The notes under the pieces were generated by a model. That model saw only the letters and a list, made by a program, of their open reading frames with translations. It ran no database searches and was not told the DNA's origin. Positions 9,580 to 21,455 of a DNA stretch of 64,000 nucleotides are shown here, piece after piece (the stretch's first letter is position 1; every line of letters starts with the position of its first letter). Both the position numbers and the translations under genes were made by a program. Origin of the DNA: Megaustenia siamemsis (taxonomy: Eukaryota; Mollusca; Gastropoda; Stylommatophora; Ariophantidae); assembly GCA_032433765.1 (NCBI GenBank), contig JAVIAB010000049.1:18999406-19063405 (forward strand), in the 5' to 3' direction.

Positions 9580-11222
9580 ATGCTAAATGAATCAATGCAA
9601 CAAACATCAAACGAGTTCATACCACCAGTGAGGACAAATTCAAGAAAGAAATATATGACAGATGACATCTTACAGCTAATGGATACAAAAAGAAGAAATA
9701 AGGATAACAAAGGTGAGTATAAGAGATTGAATAAAGAAATTGTAATAAAATGCAATAAAGCAAAAGAAGCATGACTAAAATTGAGATGCAAAGAAGTTGA
9801 AACGCAACAAAAAGGAGATGCTAAAGCTATATGCAAACACATTGAAGAATTAACAGGAAGAAAAACGCAATCAAAAACTGGATGTTTAAGGTCAAAGGAA
9901 GAAGAACGGTTGACTAAACAAGAAAGCTTGAGGGAATGATGGACAGAATACATTAAAGATCTTTACGATGATGAACGAAAAGAAGTAAATATTAAGGATA
10001 ATGGAGAAGGACCAGAAATACTCAAAGAAGAAGTGGAAGACGTCTTGCGCAATATGAAAGCAGGCAAAGCTCCTGGACCAGATAATATAACTAAAGAAGA
10101 GATTGAAGCCATGGGTGATTTTGGAATACAAATAACAACAAAAATATTGAATGATATTTACAACAGCGGTTATATACCAGACGACATGCTCAAATCAATA
10201 TTCATAGCCCTACCAAAGAAATCGGGTGCGACTGAGTGCGATGATCATTGCACAATAAGCCTTATGAGTAATCATAATCATACGACTAAGAGATTAATAA
10301 AAATCATCATTCGAAGAATGCGAAACAAAATCAGACCAGAAATTAGCGATGAACAGTGTGGTTTTGTTGAAGGTAAAGGAACAAGCAATGCCATTCATAT
10401 CATAAGATCTTCAGTAGAAAGAGCCATAGCGGTGAAAACAGATCTATACCTATGTTTCATAGATTATACCAAAGCATTTGACAAAGTAAAGCACCAAGAA
10501 ATAATCAAAATTTTAGAAGACATAAACGTAGACAGCAAAGATCTAAGAATAATAAAGAACATGTACTGGCAACAAACAGCGGCCATAAGAACTGGAAACC
10601 AATTGGGAATGTTTCAACAAATAAAACAGGGTGTTAGACAAGGTTGTGTGCTGTCACCAGATTTGTTTAATATTTATAGTGAGATTATTTTTAATCTGTA
10701 AGGGGCATGCCTGGAATAACAATTGGAGGTCATAATATAAATAAGCTAAGGTATGTTGATGATACAGTCTTAATCGCTGAGAGTGAAAATGAGTTACAAG
10801 AAATGTTGGACATTATATTGAAAGAAAGTAAAAATAAAAGATTCAGCCTTAAAAGCAAAAAGACAGAAGTAATGGTAACAACAAAGAAAAAGACATCACC
10901 TCAGTGCAAAATAAAGACAAGTGGAACAATATTAAAACAGGTAAATGAATTTAAATATTTGGAAACTTTGTTAACCTCAGATGGTAGGTGTACAACAGAG
11001 GTGAGATGCAGAATGGCTCAGGCAAAAGCAGCTTTCCCAAAAATGAGGAAGATACTATGCACTCCATTTTTGACAATAGAAACAAGAAAAAGAGTTCTTA
11101 AATGTTACGTAGAGACAGTCTTAACATATGGATGCGAATCATGGACAATGGGACAACAGACAAGAAAATCAGTGGAATCTGTAGAAATGTGGTTTTACAG
11201 ACAAATGTTGAGAATACCATGA
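9580..11222 (+). pseudogene. LINE A reverse transcriptase, frameshifted
   Basis: Frame 1 runs from 9580 with stops at 9772 and 9937. It shows the N-terminal RT block ([51 protein letters not shown]), motif A ([17 protein letters not shown]) and motif B ([18 protein letters not shown]). A frameshift near 10702 moves to the frame holding motif C as YVDD at 10752-10763 (usually YADD), then the thumb/C-terminal blocks EFKYLETLLTSDG and LTYGCESWT, ending at TGA 11220. RT copies the element RNA at the nicked target. The enzyme is dead as encoded. Confidence 0.9.
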
Positions 11223-11264
11223 ACAGCTAAGAAGAGTAATGTAAACGTTCTGAAAGAGGCCAAA

Positions 11265-11267
<3 letters not shown>

Positions 11268-11302
<35 letters not shown>
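11268..11302 (+). repeat. GA microsatellite inside LINE A
   Basis: Other LINE A copies read gcaaaaagagagctaat here. This copy has about 17 GA repeats, a local expansion of the original gagag run. Confidence 0.9.
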
Positions 11303-11306
<4 letters not shown>

Positions 11307-11655
11307 AATTTATAATATTAGGAAGAAACAATCATCATTTTTGGCCATGTAATGAGAAGGGAACAGCTGGAATATATTATGACAACTGTGAAAATTGAGG
11401 GACGAAGAGATAGAGGGAAGCAGAGAGAAAAGATACCAGACAGCTTAAGTGAATGGCTTGGCAGAAGGTCAACAACAGAAATGATAAATAACTGTCGAGA
11501 TCGAAAGTTGTGAAGGGCCATGATCACCAACGCCAGCAGGCATGGAACTTGATGATGATAATGATGATATTCCTAAGCTTCTGCTATATATGAAGTGACG
11601 TGATATATACTGCCATATAAACATACAAGTTTGGAATACTAGGACCTTCGTCATT

Positions 11656-11795
11656 AATGATTATATCCCCTCATTATGAATTATGTTAATGATTATATCC
11701 CCTCATTATGAATTATGTTAATGATTATATCCCCTCATTATGAATTATGTTAATGATTATATCCCCTTATTATGAATTATGTTAATGATTATATG
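11656..11795. repeat. 32-bp tandem repeat, about 4 copies
   Basis: Unit core gattatatcccctcattatg followed by aattatgttaat. Just downstream of the LINE A tail. Confidence 0.93.
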
Positions 11796-12118
11796 CTAGT
11801 TTTTTGGTGTTTTTTTTTCGTTCGCCAGCTTTTGCCTCTGACGAAGTCCCTAGAGACTAGGAACTGAATTTTTTGCGTTTTAATAGATTTTTCCCTGGCA
11901 GCAGTGTGCACAGGGGTCCCTCGCCGCACAAGCAGATAGCTCCGACTTCGGAGGTACTCATATTTTTTCCGCGTCGATGAGTAATTGACGTTTCAAGCCG
12001 GACTTCGCTGTTGAGACCAGGGGTGGTTGCCGCTGAGAGAAATCATAAATAAAAATCCGAACCAACCGGGATTTGAACCCACAACCTCTCTGCCTCGAGA
12101 CCAACCAGTCCCCTTATA
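11796..12118 (-). mobile_element. SINE2 (tRNA-like), minus strand
   Basis: Reading the minus strand: tRNA-like head with B-box-like GGTTCAAATCC and the GGTCTCGAGGC run, then a body containing acgtcaattactcatcgacg and cctagagactaggaactg (plus-strand orientation: ctagagactagga), ending ctggcgaacgaaaaaaa. Copies at 39322, 41893 and a short one at 57872. Confidence 0.8.
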
Positions 12119-12137
12119 GTAAAATATATACTATAGT

Positions 12138-13115
12138 ATCATCATCATCACCATCATTGAGTGCCGTCTCCGCATCGAAGGTTGGCTACCATGGAGCGCC
12201 ATTCCACTCTGTTGTCTCTTGCTTTGATGGTGCAGATTGTCATAGGCTGACTTGTCCATCTTTTGATGTTACTCGTCCATGTTAGTCTTTGTCTGCCTCT
12301 GCCTCTTTTACCTTGTATTTTCCCCTCTAATATTACTTTTATTAGACTGTTGTGTCTTTTAACATGACCAAAAAATTTCATTTGTCTTGCTCTAATTGTG
12401 TTTAGTAGTTCTTTTTTCACCCTTAGTCGTTCTAAAACTTCCTCGTTTGTTTTCTTTTCTTTCCATCCAATTCTACCTATTCTTCTGTAAATCCACATTT
12501 CAAAGGCCTCAATTTTCAGTTCTGTTTTCTGGTCTAATGTCCATGTTTCTGCACCATACAGGAATATTAAGAAGATGTAATATTTTGCTATTCTTAGTTT
12601 TAGCCCTGTTGTTATTTGTTTTGATGTTAGTATATTTCTCATGGCATTGAAATTACTTTTTGCTATACCTATTCTTTTATTTATTTCAGTTTTACATTTT
12701 CCATCATTGGTTATAGTATGTCCCAGGTAGTTGTAACTCTGAACTGTCTCCAGATGTATTCCTTCAACTTTGATATTTAATTGTAGGTCTTGAGAATTTC
12801 CTTTGTTTATGATCATAGTTTTAGTCTTTTTGATATTCATATATAGTCCATATTTTTGCTTGTCATGTTTATCACATTAAGCAATTGTTGTAGGTCTTTA
12901 GGATTTTCCGCTAGTAGTACTGTATCATCAGCATATCTTAGGTTATTGATTATCTTCCCATTAATGTTTAGGCCTGGCATCTCAGTGATGTTGTTAAAGA
13001 TTTGCTCAGTGTATAAATTGAACAAGCTTGGTGATAGGATGCATCCTTGTCTTACTCCTCTTTTTATATCAATGGGTGTAGAGTTCTCCTTGCTATATTT
13101 TATTATTACTATAGT
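12138..13115 (-). pseudogene. LINE C reverse transcriptase, C-terminal half
   Basis: The minus strand carries motif B (GVRQGCILSPSLFNLYTE), motif C (LRYADDTVLLAENPKDL) and, after a frameshift near 12838, the long C-terminal frame MNIKKTKTMIIN, YNYLGHTITNDGKC, LYGAETWTLDQKTE, MKFFGHVKRHNSL, GKRGRGRQRLTW and MVANLRCGDGT. The plus-strand start atcatcatcaccatcat is the 3' GATGAT-type tail. 5'-truncated within the palm, so no endonuclease. This is one of the best LINE C copies. Confidence 0.88.
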
Positions 13116-13461
13116 ATATGCTAGTAAAATGTGCAATAAAATTGAATTTCTCTTGTGTATCTGTTAATTGAGAAATTGGTTTTTACGATGAACTGATTTT
13201 ATGTGTCGTAATTTAAATAAATTTTGATTTAATATAATTTACATTTAAGTCTTTGAGTTATTTTATAATCAACGACATCCTCTAGAAAATGGCAACCCTC
13301 AGTAAAATGTTACCCCTTGTCCCTGAGATAACCGTTCTGACTATACATGTCTACTCTGTTTCTCTTCAATCAGGTTTCTAAATCTCATCACGCAGATTTT
13401 CATCAAATCTTTACCATATATCCCTGTCTCTGACTAACCATTATGACTGTGCTTGTATATA

Positions 13462-13497
<36 letters not shown>

Positions 13498-13540
13498 CAT
13501 ATATGGCAAATTTATAGGGCATTATATATAGAGTAAATTT
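13116..13540. other. No gene; TA and AAT microsatellites
   Basis: AT-rich unique sequence followed by a short (TA)n and (AAT)n run at about 13456-13497. No convincing open frame. Confidence 0.6.
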
Positions 13541-14487
13541 ATCATCATCATGTGCCATACCGGTTGGCGTAGGCGATCATGTCCTTCCACAATCTTCTAT
13601 CTACAGTGCATCGTATCAGTTCTGTTGACTGCTTTCCATGCCATGACACCAAGTTATCGAGTATTTTCTCTCTTTGTCGTCCACGATCTCTTTTTCCTTT
13701 TATTTTGCCAGTTGTAGCCAAGTATTCCAACTTTCCTCTTCTCATGAAGAGCCCACAAAATGTTGATTGTTTCTTTCTGATGTTTTTTAGGAGCTGCCTT
13801 ATTGTGAACTTCCTCATTGGTCTTTTTAGCTGTCCAGGGAACTTTCAACATTCTTCTGAGAAATCCCATCTCTGTGGCCTCTAATCGTCTTTTCATTTGT
13901 TTGTCTACTGTCCATGATTCGCTTCTATAGGTCAGAATTGGTTCTATATAGCACCGATGAACTCTCTTTCTCATTTTTATTGACATAGATTTGTTGCATA
14001 AGATATTTTTCATTTTCTGAACTGCTATTTTGGCCTGAGCTATTCTGCTTTTTATTTCTGTGGTGCATCTTCCATCCGATGTTGTTATTGTGCCCAAGTA
14101 TTTCAAACGTTGCACTTGTTTCAGATTTGTCTCGTTTATTTTTATACTGCATGATGGTGATGATTGTTTCTTCGATATAACCATTACTTCTGTTTTCTTA
14201 CTATTCAGACTGAGACCTTTTTTTTGCTTTCTTTTACTGTTATGTCTACATTTCTTGTATTTCACTCTCTGTCTCTGCTATTAAGACTGTGTCATCCGCA
14301 TATCGCAAATTATTTATGTTGTGACCGTTGACTTCAATTCCTTTTTTGTCTACTATTGATCTCATAATATATTCGCTGTAAAGTGAAAACAAATTCGGCG
14401 ACAGAACACAGCCTTGTCTGACTCCTTGTTTTTTAAATTGAAATTGTCTTGTTTGGTTGTTAATTCGTATATCCGTAATTCGCAATC
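13541..14487 (-). pseudogene. LINE B reverse transcriptase, C-terminal part
   Basis: Minus strand: motif B ([18 protein letters not shown]), VDKKGIEVNGHNINNLRYADDTVLIAE (motif C), then after a frameshift LSLNSKKTEVMVISKK, LKYLGTITTSDGRC, YRSESWTVDKQMKRRLE and, in another frame, KLEYLATTGKIKGKRDRGRQ and LWKDMIAYANRYGT. The atcatcatcatg at 13541 is the tail. LINE B is a sister of LINE A, with the same block order and roughly half-identical residues by eye. It is truncated exactly where a plus-strand LINE A begins. Confidence 0.88.
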
Positions 14488-14881
14488 CGTTTTTGACAAT
14501 AGGAACAAGAAAAAGAGCTCTTAAACGTTATGTAGAGCCAGTCTTGACATATGGATGCGAGTCATGGATAATAGGACAACAGACAAGAAAATCACTGGAG
14601 TCTGTAGAAATGGGTTTTACAGAAGAATGTTGAGAATACCATGGACACAGCTAAGAAGAGTAATGAAAATGTTATGAGAGAGGTCAAAGCAAAAAGAGAG
14701 CTAATTTCCAATATTAGGAAGAAACAATCATCATTTTTTGGCCATGTAATAAGAAGAGAACAACTGGAATATATTGTAACAACTGGAAAATTGAGGGACG
14801 AAGAGATAGAGGGAAGTAGAGAGAAAAAATAACAGACAGCTTAAGAGAATCACCTACGCCAGTAGGCAGGGTACTTGATGA

Positions 14882-14885
<4 letters not shown>
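14488..14885 (+). mobile_element. LINE A 3' end, head-to-head with LINE B
   Basis: Starts at LTIGTRKRALKRYVEPVLTYGCESW and ends in ISNIRKKQSSFFGHVIRREQ and the tail gatgatgat, followed by a (TA)n tract. Stops and a deletion near the end. Confidence 0.85.
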
Positions 14886-14921
<36 letters not shown>

Positions 14922-15105
14922 AATTTATAGGGTATATACATAGAGTCAATTTATAGTGCTTTATATATATAGGGTACATTTATTGGGCAATATATACAGG
15001 GTAAATGTATAGAGCAAGATATATATATATTATTCCCAATATATAGGGCAATATATATATGGACTTGTTCGGAGTGCAATGACGATGACCCGCAAATAAC
15101 TCAAT

Positions 15106-15144
<39 letters not shown>

Positions 15145-15162
15145 ATAAATTTATAATGGTAA

Positions 15163-15200
<38 letters not shown>

Positions 15201-15269
15201 ACCAATGTTTAGGACAGTATATATAGGGTACATTTAAAAGGCAATGCATATAGAGTAAATGTATAGGGC

Positions 15270-15304
<35 letters not shown>
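14886..15304. repeat. TA-rich degenerate repeats with an RNase H element scrap
   Basis: (TA)n blocks alternate with degenerate units of the type tatagggtaaatttatagggcat. At 15058-15106 lies ggacttgttcggagtgcaatg and cgcaaataactcaataac, the very end of the RNase H-type element seen at 2987 and 56030. Confidence 0.8.
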
Positions 15305-15307
<3 letters not shown>

Positions 15308-15558
15308 AAGTAAAGAGCCCCCGTCACGCCAAGTAGTGTATAGGGAATATGGTATTAGTGACCATAAATCTTACAGACCCTCGGCACATGATTTTTGGTG
15401 TAATATGGTCGGTATTACGCCCGTGCCGCTTTACTTTCCCAGAAAAAATCCGGTACCCATTAAAGGCTAGGTGAACCCGGAAGCCGTCGGATGGGATCGA
15501 ACCCTACCTCTTGTCCTTTGTAGTCCGGTTCACTAACCACTGAGCTATCGCGGCCTCC
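15305..15558 (-). mobile_element. SINE1, near full length, in TA repeats
   Basis: Minus-strand copy with T-tail start gtaaagagcccccgtcacgc, full body, B box (gggatcgaaccct in plus sense) and A box (aaccactgagcta). Flanked on both sides by (TA)n, so a target duplication cannot be read. Confidence 0.92.
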
Positions 15559-15559
<1 letters not shown>

Positions 15560-15610
<51 letters not shown>

Positions 15611-15642
15611 GATATTATATTTTTTAATATTTTATTATATAT

Positions 15643-15700
<58 letters not shown>
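15560..15700. repeat. (TA)n microsatellite, interrupted
   Basis: Two long TA runs separated by a short AT-rich spacer. Confidence 0.95.
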
Positions 15701-15702
<2 letters not shown>

Positions 15703-16100
15703 CTTGCATACAGTAGCTTGATGATGATCGGGTGTCACCTGTAGCACATGACGCTCCCTACCGGACGAGGTAACTATGGAGTCCCCATTAACGTCGTAAG
15801 CTGTAGATATTAAGCTGTGATTTGTCATGATTAGTCTAGGCAATAAAAGAAGGTAGTTTGCCATTCCTTTCCTTCTTGGCAGTGACTGTACTAGTCGGAG
15901 ATCGCAGCCATTGTCTCTACACGTGAGATCCTCTGCCTGCCATCGCGGAGTGGGACCATAACCGGCACTACTTGTCGGCTGCTCCCACAACACCATCCAC
16001 CACCTGCTACAATGACTTCACATAACTCAGGGGAGCTTCACCTTGCCCAAGGGTGCCCCGAAGACTAGCGGAGGAAAGGAGACTTCTTACTCCTCCTTTG
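15701..16100. other. Moderately GC-rich unique stretch, unclassified
   Basis: Minus-strand reading is open for about 100 codons (ATG side at 15996, upstream of SINE1) but shows no recognisable domain. It contains ccttgcccaagggtgccccg and a GC content unlike its TA-rich neighbours. Could be an old element or an unspliced exon; I cannot tell. Confidence 0.35.
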
Positions 16101-16104
16101 GTAT

Positions 16105-16655
16105 AAAATAGACACTAGAGACACTAAAATAAAGAGACACTAGAGACACTAAAATAAAGAGACACTAGAGACACTAAAATAAAGAGACACTAGAATAAAA
16201 GACACTAGAGACACTAAAATAAAGAGACATTAGAGACACTAAAATAAAGAGACACTAGAGACACTAAAATAAAGAGACATTAGAGACACTAAAATAAAGA
16301 GACACCAGAGACACTAAAATAAAGAGACACCAGAGACACTAAAATAAAGAGACACTAGAATAAAGAGACACTAGAGACACTAAAATAAAGAGACACTAGA
16401 GACACTAAAATAAAGAGATACTAGAGACACTAAAATAAAGAGATACTAGACACTAAAATAAAGAGACACTAGAGACACTAAAATAAAGAGACACTAAAAT
16501 AAAGAGACACTAGAGACACTAAAATAAAGAGACACTAGAGACACTAAAATAAAGAGACACTAGAGACACTAAAATAAAGAGACACTAGAGACACTAAAAT
16601 AAAGAGACACTAAAATAAAGAGACACTAGAGACACTAAAATAAAGAGACACTAGC
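16105..16655. repeat. 25-bp minisatellite, about 22 copies
   Basis: Unit agacactagagacactaaaa plus taaag. Some units lack the internal agagacact, giving a shorter form. Confidence 0.95.
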
Positions 16656-17285
16656 AATAGGAACTTGGAACACTAGATAAGCATTCTTAGTTGGCAAACT
16701 AGAAAACATCAGTCTAGAAATGAAGAGAGTAAATTGAACATCTTGGGACTATGTGAAATGAGATGGACAGGGGCAGGATTATTGCAAGGGAGAAGTGAAA
16801 AAAAAATATAGAAAAAAATGGTATGGTAAAAGCTTTACGTAATTAATAGACGACATAAATTTGAAAGTCGTCTCAGCTAAATAGGCCATCAGCAGGAACA
16901 AACAAACAACACACACACACGCAGATATGTAAGTAAATAAAACTAATCCTACATAGCTAACTAGTAATGAAACATCCAAAACAAAATAATCAAAACTGGT
17001 TGAAGAAAAGAAAAACAATTCTTCCTTGTGTCGTGGACCGTGGCCGGAATGAGAAAGAGAGAAAATCAGCGCGGTTGTACGCTGTAAATACCCTGATGGT
17101 CAAATAGTCAAACAGTGTAAGGGTTCTAAAAATATGTGAGTGGGGGAACACTGTCTAGGTTACCAGACTACAAAGACATTGACAATGTTTATAAGTATCT
17201 AAGAGGCCATACATACATGTATACAAAAGAACGCATATATATCTACAAACAAAATACACACACATATATATATATATATATCTAC

Positions 17286-17320
<35 letters not shown>

Positions 17321-17406
17321 TTTATATACTTGTGCATACAAGCATACCCGTTACCCATACATATGAGCGCATGCATGCATATGCAAATCAATACAGGGAC
17401 AATCTC

Positions 17407-17438
<32 letters not shown>

Positions 17439-17444
17439 CTATCT
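16656..17444. other. No gene; a dispersed-repeat scrap and TA/CA microsatellites
   Basis: 16815-16905 (gtaaaagctttacgtaatta ... cgacataaatttgaaagtcg) is the inverse of 31695-31785. From 17220 the sequence is (TA)n, (CA)n and ATGC-type simple repeats. No coding signal. Confidence 0.6.
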
Positions 17445-18708
17445 ATTGACCTTTCGAGCCGTAACCGGCCCATAGGGCGTAGACCAAGATACACCTCCTA
17501 TTTGAATTTTTTTTTTAGCAGTTTTCTTTTAAAGATATTTTATCAAATCTCGCCATCTGTCTCTGTTCTGTGCAAGCAGCTCTATCTCATTGAGGGAGCC
17601 GATTCCTGCTGCTCTTGCCTCTCTCATCAATGTTCTTCTCAGTGTCTCCCTGGGTCTTCCTCTTTTTCTCTTACCTGTTGTTTCCCATATGAGGGCTTGC
17701 TTTGCTATTCGGTTATTATCTCTTCTCATCACATGTCCAACATATGACCATCGTCTTTTCTTTATTATTGAAGATATTAGTGGTTGATTGGCGATTTCTC
17801 TAATTTCCTCGTTTGTTTTGAATTCGTTCCACGCAATACCAAGTATTTTCCTTAGACATTTATTTTCGAATGCGTTCAACTTTGTTTCTATATCTCTTGT
17901 TGTTTCCAGCTTTCACACGCATACGTAAGGGTTGATAGTACATTTGATTTGAATAACCTAAGTTTTGTGTTTGTGCTGATGAGTTTTGATTTCCACAACT
18001 TTTCAAGGCTTCTGAAAGACATTGCTGCTTTAGCCATTCTGATTCTAATTTCTTTACTTGTATCCCCTTCTCGATCAATGTGACTTCCAAGATAGATTAA
18101 GTGATCGATCTCTTCTACTGGTTTGTTTTCCATGTATATTTTGTCACCTGTTGGAATTAAGCTTGTCATGACTTTAGTCTTTTCATGATTGATCTCAAGC
18201 CCAATTTTGCTGGCTATTGCTGATAGTTCATTTGTGTTTTCCTGTATCGTTTTTATCTTGCTGATGAGCACTATGTCATCAGCAAAGTCGAGGTCCTCCA
18301 AATGGTCTCCTTGTATCAATTCGATGCCTTTATTACCAGTGCAGCATTTCTTCATTATGAAGTCCATGACAACTCCAAATAACAAGGGCGATAAAATACA
18401 TCCTTGTTTAACCCCAGTTTCTATTGGGAAACATTCACTCAGTCCTTCCTCTGTTCGAACTGCACATGTGTAACCATCATACATGTCTTTGATAATATTT
18501 ATGATTTTTGATGGTAAGCCATATTGCTTCAGAATTTTCCACAAAGAATCTCTATGAATACTGTCAAATGCTTTTTTGAAGTCAATGAAGTTAAGTACAA
18601 AAGGTTTTTGCTTTTCAATGTGTTCCTCCAATATAAGTCGTAGAGTGAAAATGTGGTCACGGCAGCTTCTCCCTTTTCTAAACCCAGCCTGTTCTTCACG
18701 CATTACTG

Positions 18709-18712
<4 letters not shown>
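17445..18712 (-). pseudogene. LINE D reverse transcriptase, 5'-truncated
   Basis: Minus strand: QAGFRKGRSCRDHIFTLR, motif A (FVLNFIDFKKAFDSIHR), motif B (GVKQGCILSPLLFGVVMDF), motif C (LDFADDIVLIS), then HLIYLGSHIDREGDTSKEI, STLTYACESW, a frameshift near 17885, and the C-terminus NKCLRKILGIAWNEFKTNEE, YVGHVMRRDNN, GKRKRGRPRETLRR and DRWRDLIKYL. The tail beyond the stop (plus-strand 17445-17500) reads tctatctattgacctttcgag, so this family ends in TAGA repeats. A (TA)n tract abuts the 5' truncation. This is the longest uninterrupted RT frame in the window (about 270 codons). Confidence 0.9.

Positions 18713-18772
<60 letters not shown>
18713..18772. repeat. (TA)n microsatellite
   Basis: Long TA run at the truncated end of LINE D. 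Confidence 0.95.
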
Positions 18773-18773
<1 letters not shown>

Positions 18774-18796
18774 TGCGCATAGCGCCCCAATAACCA

Positions 18797-18903
18797 GAAG
18801 AATACACACCGATGTCAGTGTGCATACACAAAGGAGAAAGAATAGAACAGAAGAATACACACCGATGTCAGTGTGCATACACAAAGGAGAAAGAATAGAA
18901 CAG
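18797..18903. repeat. 53-bp direct duplication
   Basis: Two nearly exact copies containing cagaagaatacacaccgatg and cacaaaggagaaagaataga. Confidence 0.92.
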
Positions 18904-18954
18904 AAGAATAACAGGTACTCGAAAGGAGGAAAGACTAAATCGGTCGAAATAGGT

Positions 18955-20150
18955 GACTCCGACCGCCACCTATTCACACATCCTGACTCCACCACCTATT
19001 CACACAGCCTGACTCCACCACATATTCACACAGCCTGACTCCACCACCTATTCACACAGCCTGACTCCGCCACCTATTCACACAGCCTGACTCCGCCACC
19101 TATTCAAACAGCCTGACTCCGCCATGTATTCACACAGCCTGACTCCGCCACCTATTCACACAGCCTGATTCCGCCACCTATTCAAACAGCCTGACTCCGC
19201 CACCTATTCACACAGCCTGACTCCGCCATGTATTCACACAGCCTGAATCCGCCACCTATTCACACAGCCTGACTCCGCCACCTATTCACACAGCCTGACT
19301 CCGCCACCTATTCACACAGCCTGACTCCGCCATGTATTCAAACAGCCTGACTCCGCCACCTATTCACACAGCCTGACTCCGCCATGTATTCACACAGCCT
19401 GACTCCGCCACCTATTCACACAGCCTGACTCCGCCACCTATTCACACAGCCTGACTCCGCCACTATTCAAACAGCCTGACTCCGCCACCTATTCAAACAG
19501 CCTGACTCCGCCATGTATTCACACAGCCTGACTCCGCCATGTATTCACACAGCCTGACTCCGCCACCTATTCAAACAGCCTGACTCCGCCACCTATTCAA
19601 ACAGCCTGACTCCGCCATGTATTCAAACAGCCTGACTCCGCCATGTATTCACACAGCCTGACTCCGCCACCTATTCACACAGCATGACTCCGCCATGTAT
19701 TCACACAGCTTGACTCCGCCACCTATTCACACAACCTGACTCCGCCACCTATTCAAACAGCCTGACTCTCCCTCACTCTTTTACACAGCCTGACTGATCC
19801 ACCTATTCACACAGCCTGACTACCCCACCTATTCACACAGCCTAACTCCCCCCACTCTTCCACACAGCCTGACTCCCCCCCCCCCCACCTATTCACATAA
19901 GCAGGCTCCATATATTCACACTTCCTAACTCCCCACTCTTTCACACAGCCTGACTCCCCACTCTTCCACACAGCCTGACTCCCCCCACCTATTCACATAA
20001 GCAGGCTCCATATATTCACACTTCCTAACTCCCCACTCTTCCACACAGCCTGACTCCCCCCACCTATTCACATAATCAGGCTCCATATATTCACACTTCC
20101 TAACTCCCCCACTCTTTCACACAGCCTGACTCCCCCCACCTATTCACACA
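18955..20150. repeat. 26-bp minisatellite with a variant-rich right part
   Basis: About 45 units of cctgactccgccacctattc plus acacag. The left two thirds are homogeneous, with ccacc or ccatg variants. From about 19780 the units change to ctccccactcttccacacag and a compound unit of about 78 bp (with cataagcaggctccatatat) repeats about three times. Confidence 0.95.
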
Positions 20151-21089
20151 GCCTGACCCCTTACACTCCCGCGCGTCATTGCCAGAGATTCGTTTCACTA
20201 CCATCCCCTCAGATCTTTATTCCTCGATTTCGATACCATGAACATCGATACTAGACAAGATGTAGAAACACACACTCACACACCCACACATATACATATA
20301 GTTCCCCACTGCAAGCCCTGCAGTTGTGCTCAAGATGATTTATCTTCGATCTCCCCTCGACGTTTTCCTGCTGTGTGCCAGGGCTTGTTTGATTATTTCC
20401 CTGTTGACCAGGCAGTCCGATATTCAAATAAACGATTACGACTACGAGCGCGTCTTATATAGACTCCCGCGTCGCTGAGTAGTAACTTCATACCGTTTGT
20501 TTTATTTTGGATTCAATCATCGTTACGCAAACAGTCTCTTCGGGTCTCCTAGCGCAAGTATTGTATTTACGTTGTTAATGTAGTGGGCACTCATCAACTG
20601 CGAGACATCGAGATTTTCTTTTTTTTTGTTCTAAAACAACTAGCGTCTTTCACAATCGATGACCTTGTCGTCTCACCTTCCTGCGTGTACGGAAGTGACA
20701 GTAATTGTTTACATTTTGATATAACATTCTATACTTCATGTAGGACGTGAACTGGCAGTTGATTATGTCTGCATGTTTATTTCTATCGAATGTTGCGTCC
20801 TTTCTGGTGGAGCATTTTCTTTCTGCACCCGCAATTAACTCTTTTCCTGTGTGTTACCGGGGCCTCATTATGAGGGAGGTAAAGAATAGTGACACTGTGA
20901 CCTTCCAGGCATGTAGTAAGAGGCGACTAAGGAGGTTGATCGATGGCTTGACAAGCTGTCATTGTAAAAAGTATTGTTATGGAAACAGCGCCATATATTT
21001 TAGAGCAGTGATCTCTGCAACATGTGCCATTCTGGCACGCAAGGTTTCTGTTTTTGAGATTGTGGTTCTGCCCTTCGGCTTGAAAGGTC
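20151..21089. other. Unique sequence, no confirmed gene
   Basis: No repeat family recognised. A splice-like acceptor (cttcatgtag) at 20743 and donor (GAG|gtaaag) at 20879 bracket a 135-nt open stretch with a hydrophobic core (SACLFLSNVASFLVEHFL). It has no partner exon or homology I recognise, so it is listed here and not as a gene. The end (cggcttgaaaggtcaa, 21073-21090) resembles the LINE D terminus. Confidence 0.35.
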
Positions 21090-21432
21090 AATCATCATCA
21101 TCATCATGTGCCATACGGGCTGGCGTAGGTGATCATGCCCCTCCACAATCTTCTATCTACAGTGCATCGTATCAGTTCTGTTGTTCACTGTTTTCCATGC
21201 CATGACAACAAGCTATCCAGTATTTTCTATCTTTGTCGCCCACGATCTTTCTTTCCTTTTATTTTGCCAGTTGTAACCAAGTATTCCAACTTTCATATTC
21301 TCATGATGTGCCCGAAGAATGTTGATTGCTTCTTTCTGACGTTTTTTAAGAGCTCCCTTTTGTGTTGGCCTCTTTGAGAATTTCCTCATTGGTCTTTTTA
21401 GCTGTCAAGGGAACTTTCAACATTCTTCTGAG
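21090..21432 (-). mobile_element. LINE B 3' end
   Basis: Minus-strand C-terminal blocks (LRRMLKVPLTAKKTNEEIL, QSTFFGHIMR.., KLEYLVTTGKIKGK, LITYASPYGT-like) with the atcatcatcatcatg tail at 21090. 5'-truncated. Confidence 0.85.
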
Positions 21433-21455
21433 ACAAGGACAATAGATAGATAGAA

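Larger units (their letters stand above)
4875..11575 (+). mobile_element. LINE A, longest copy, with a 4.25-kb internal array
   Basis: A single non-LTR element can be followed from the APE-type endonuclease (4875-9430, split by an array) through the reverse transcriptase (9580-11222) to the 3' tail gatgatgataatgatgat at about 11550-11575. Without the array it is about 2.45 kb, 5'-truncated inside the endonuclease. Stops at 4938, in the 9280s, 9772 and 9937, a frameshift near 10702 and a GA expansion at 11268 make it inactive. Nine further fragments of the family lie in the window. Confidence 0.88.

Noticed and set aside
16105..16655. CRISPR-like array
   Set aside because: No unique spacers: units are contiguous 25-bp copies. 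The genome is eukaryotic.
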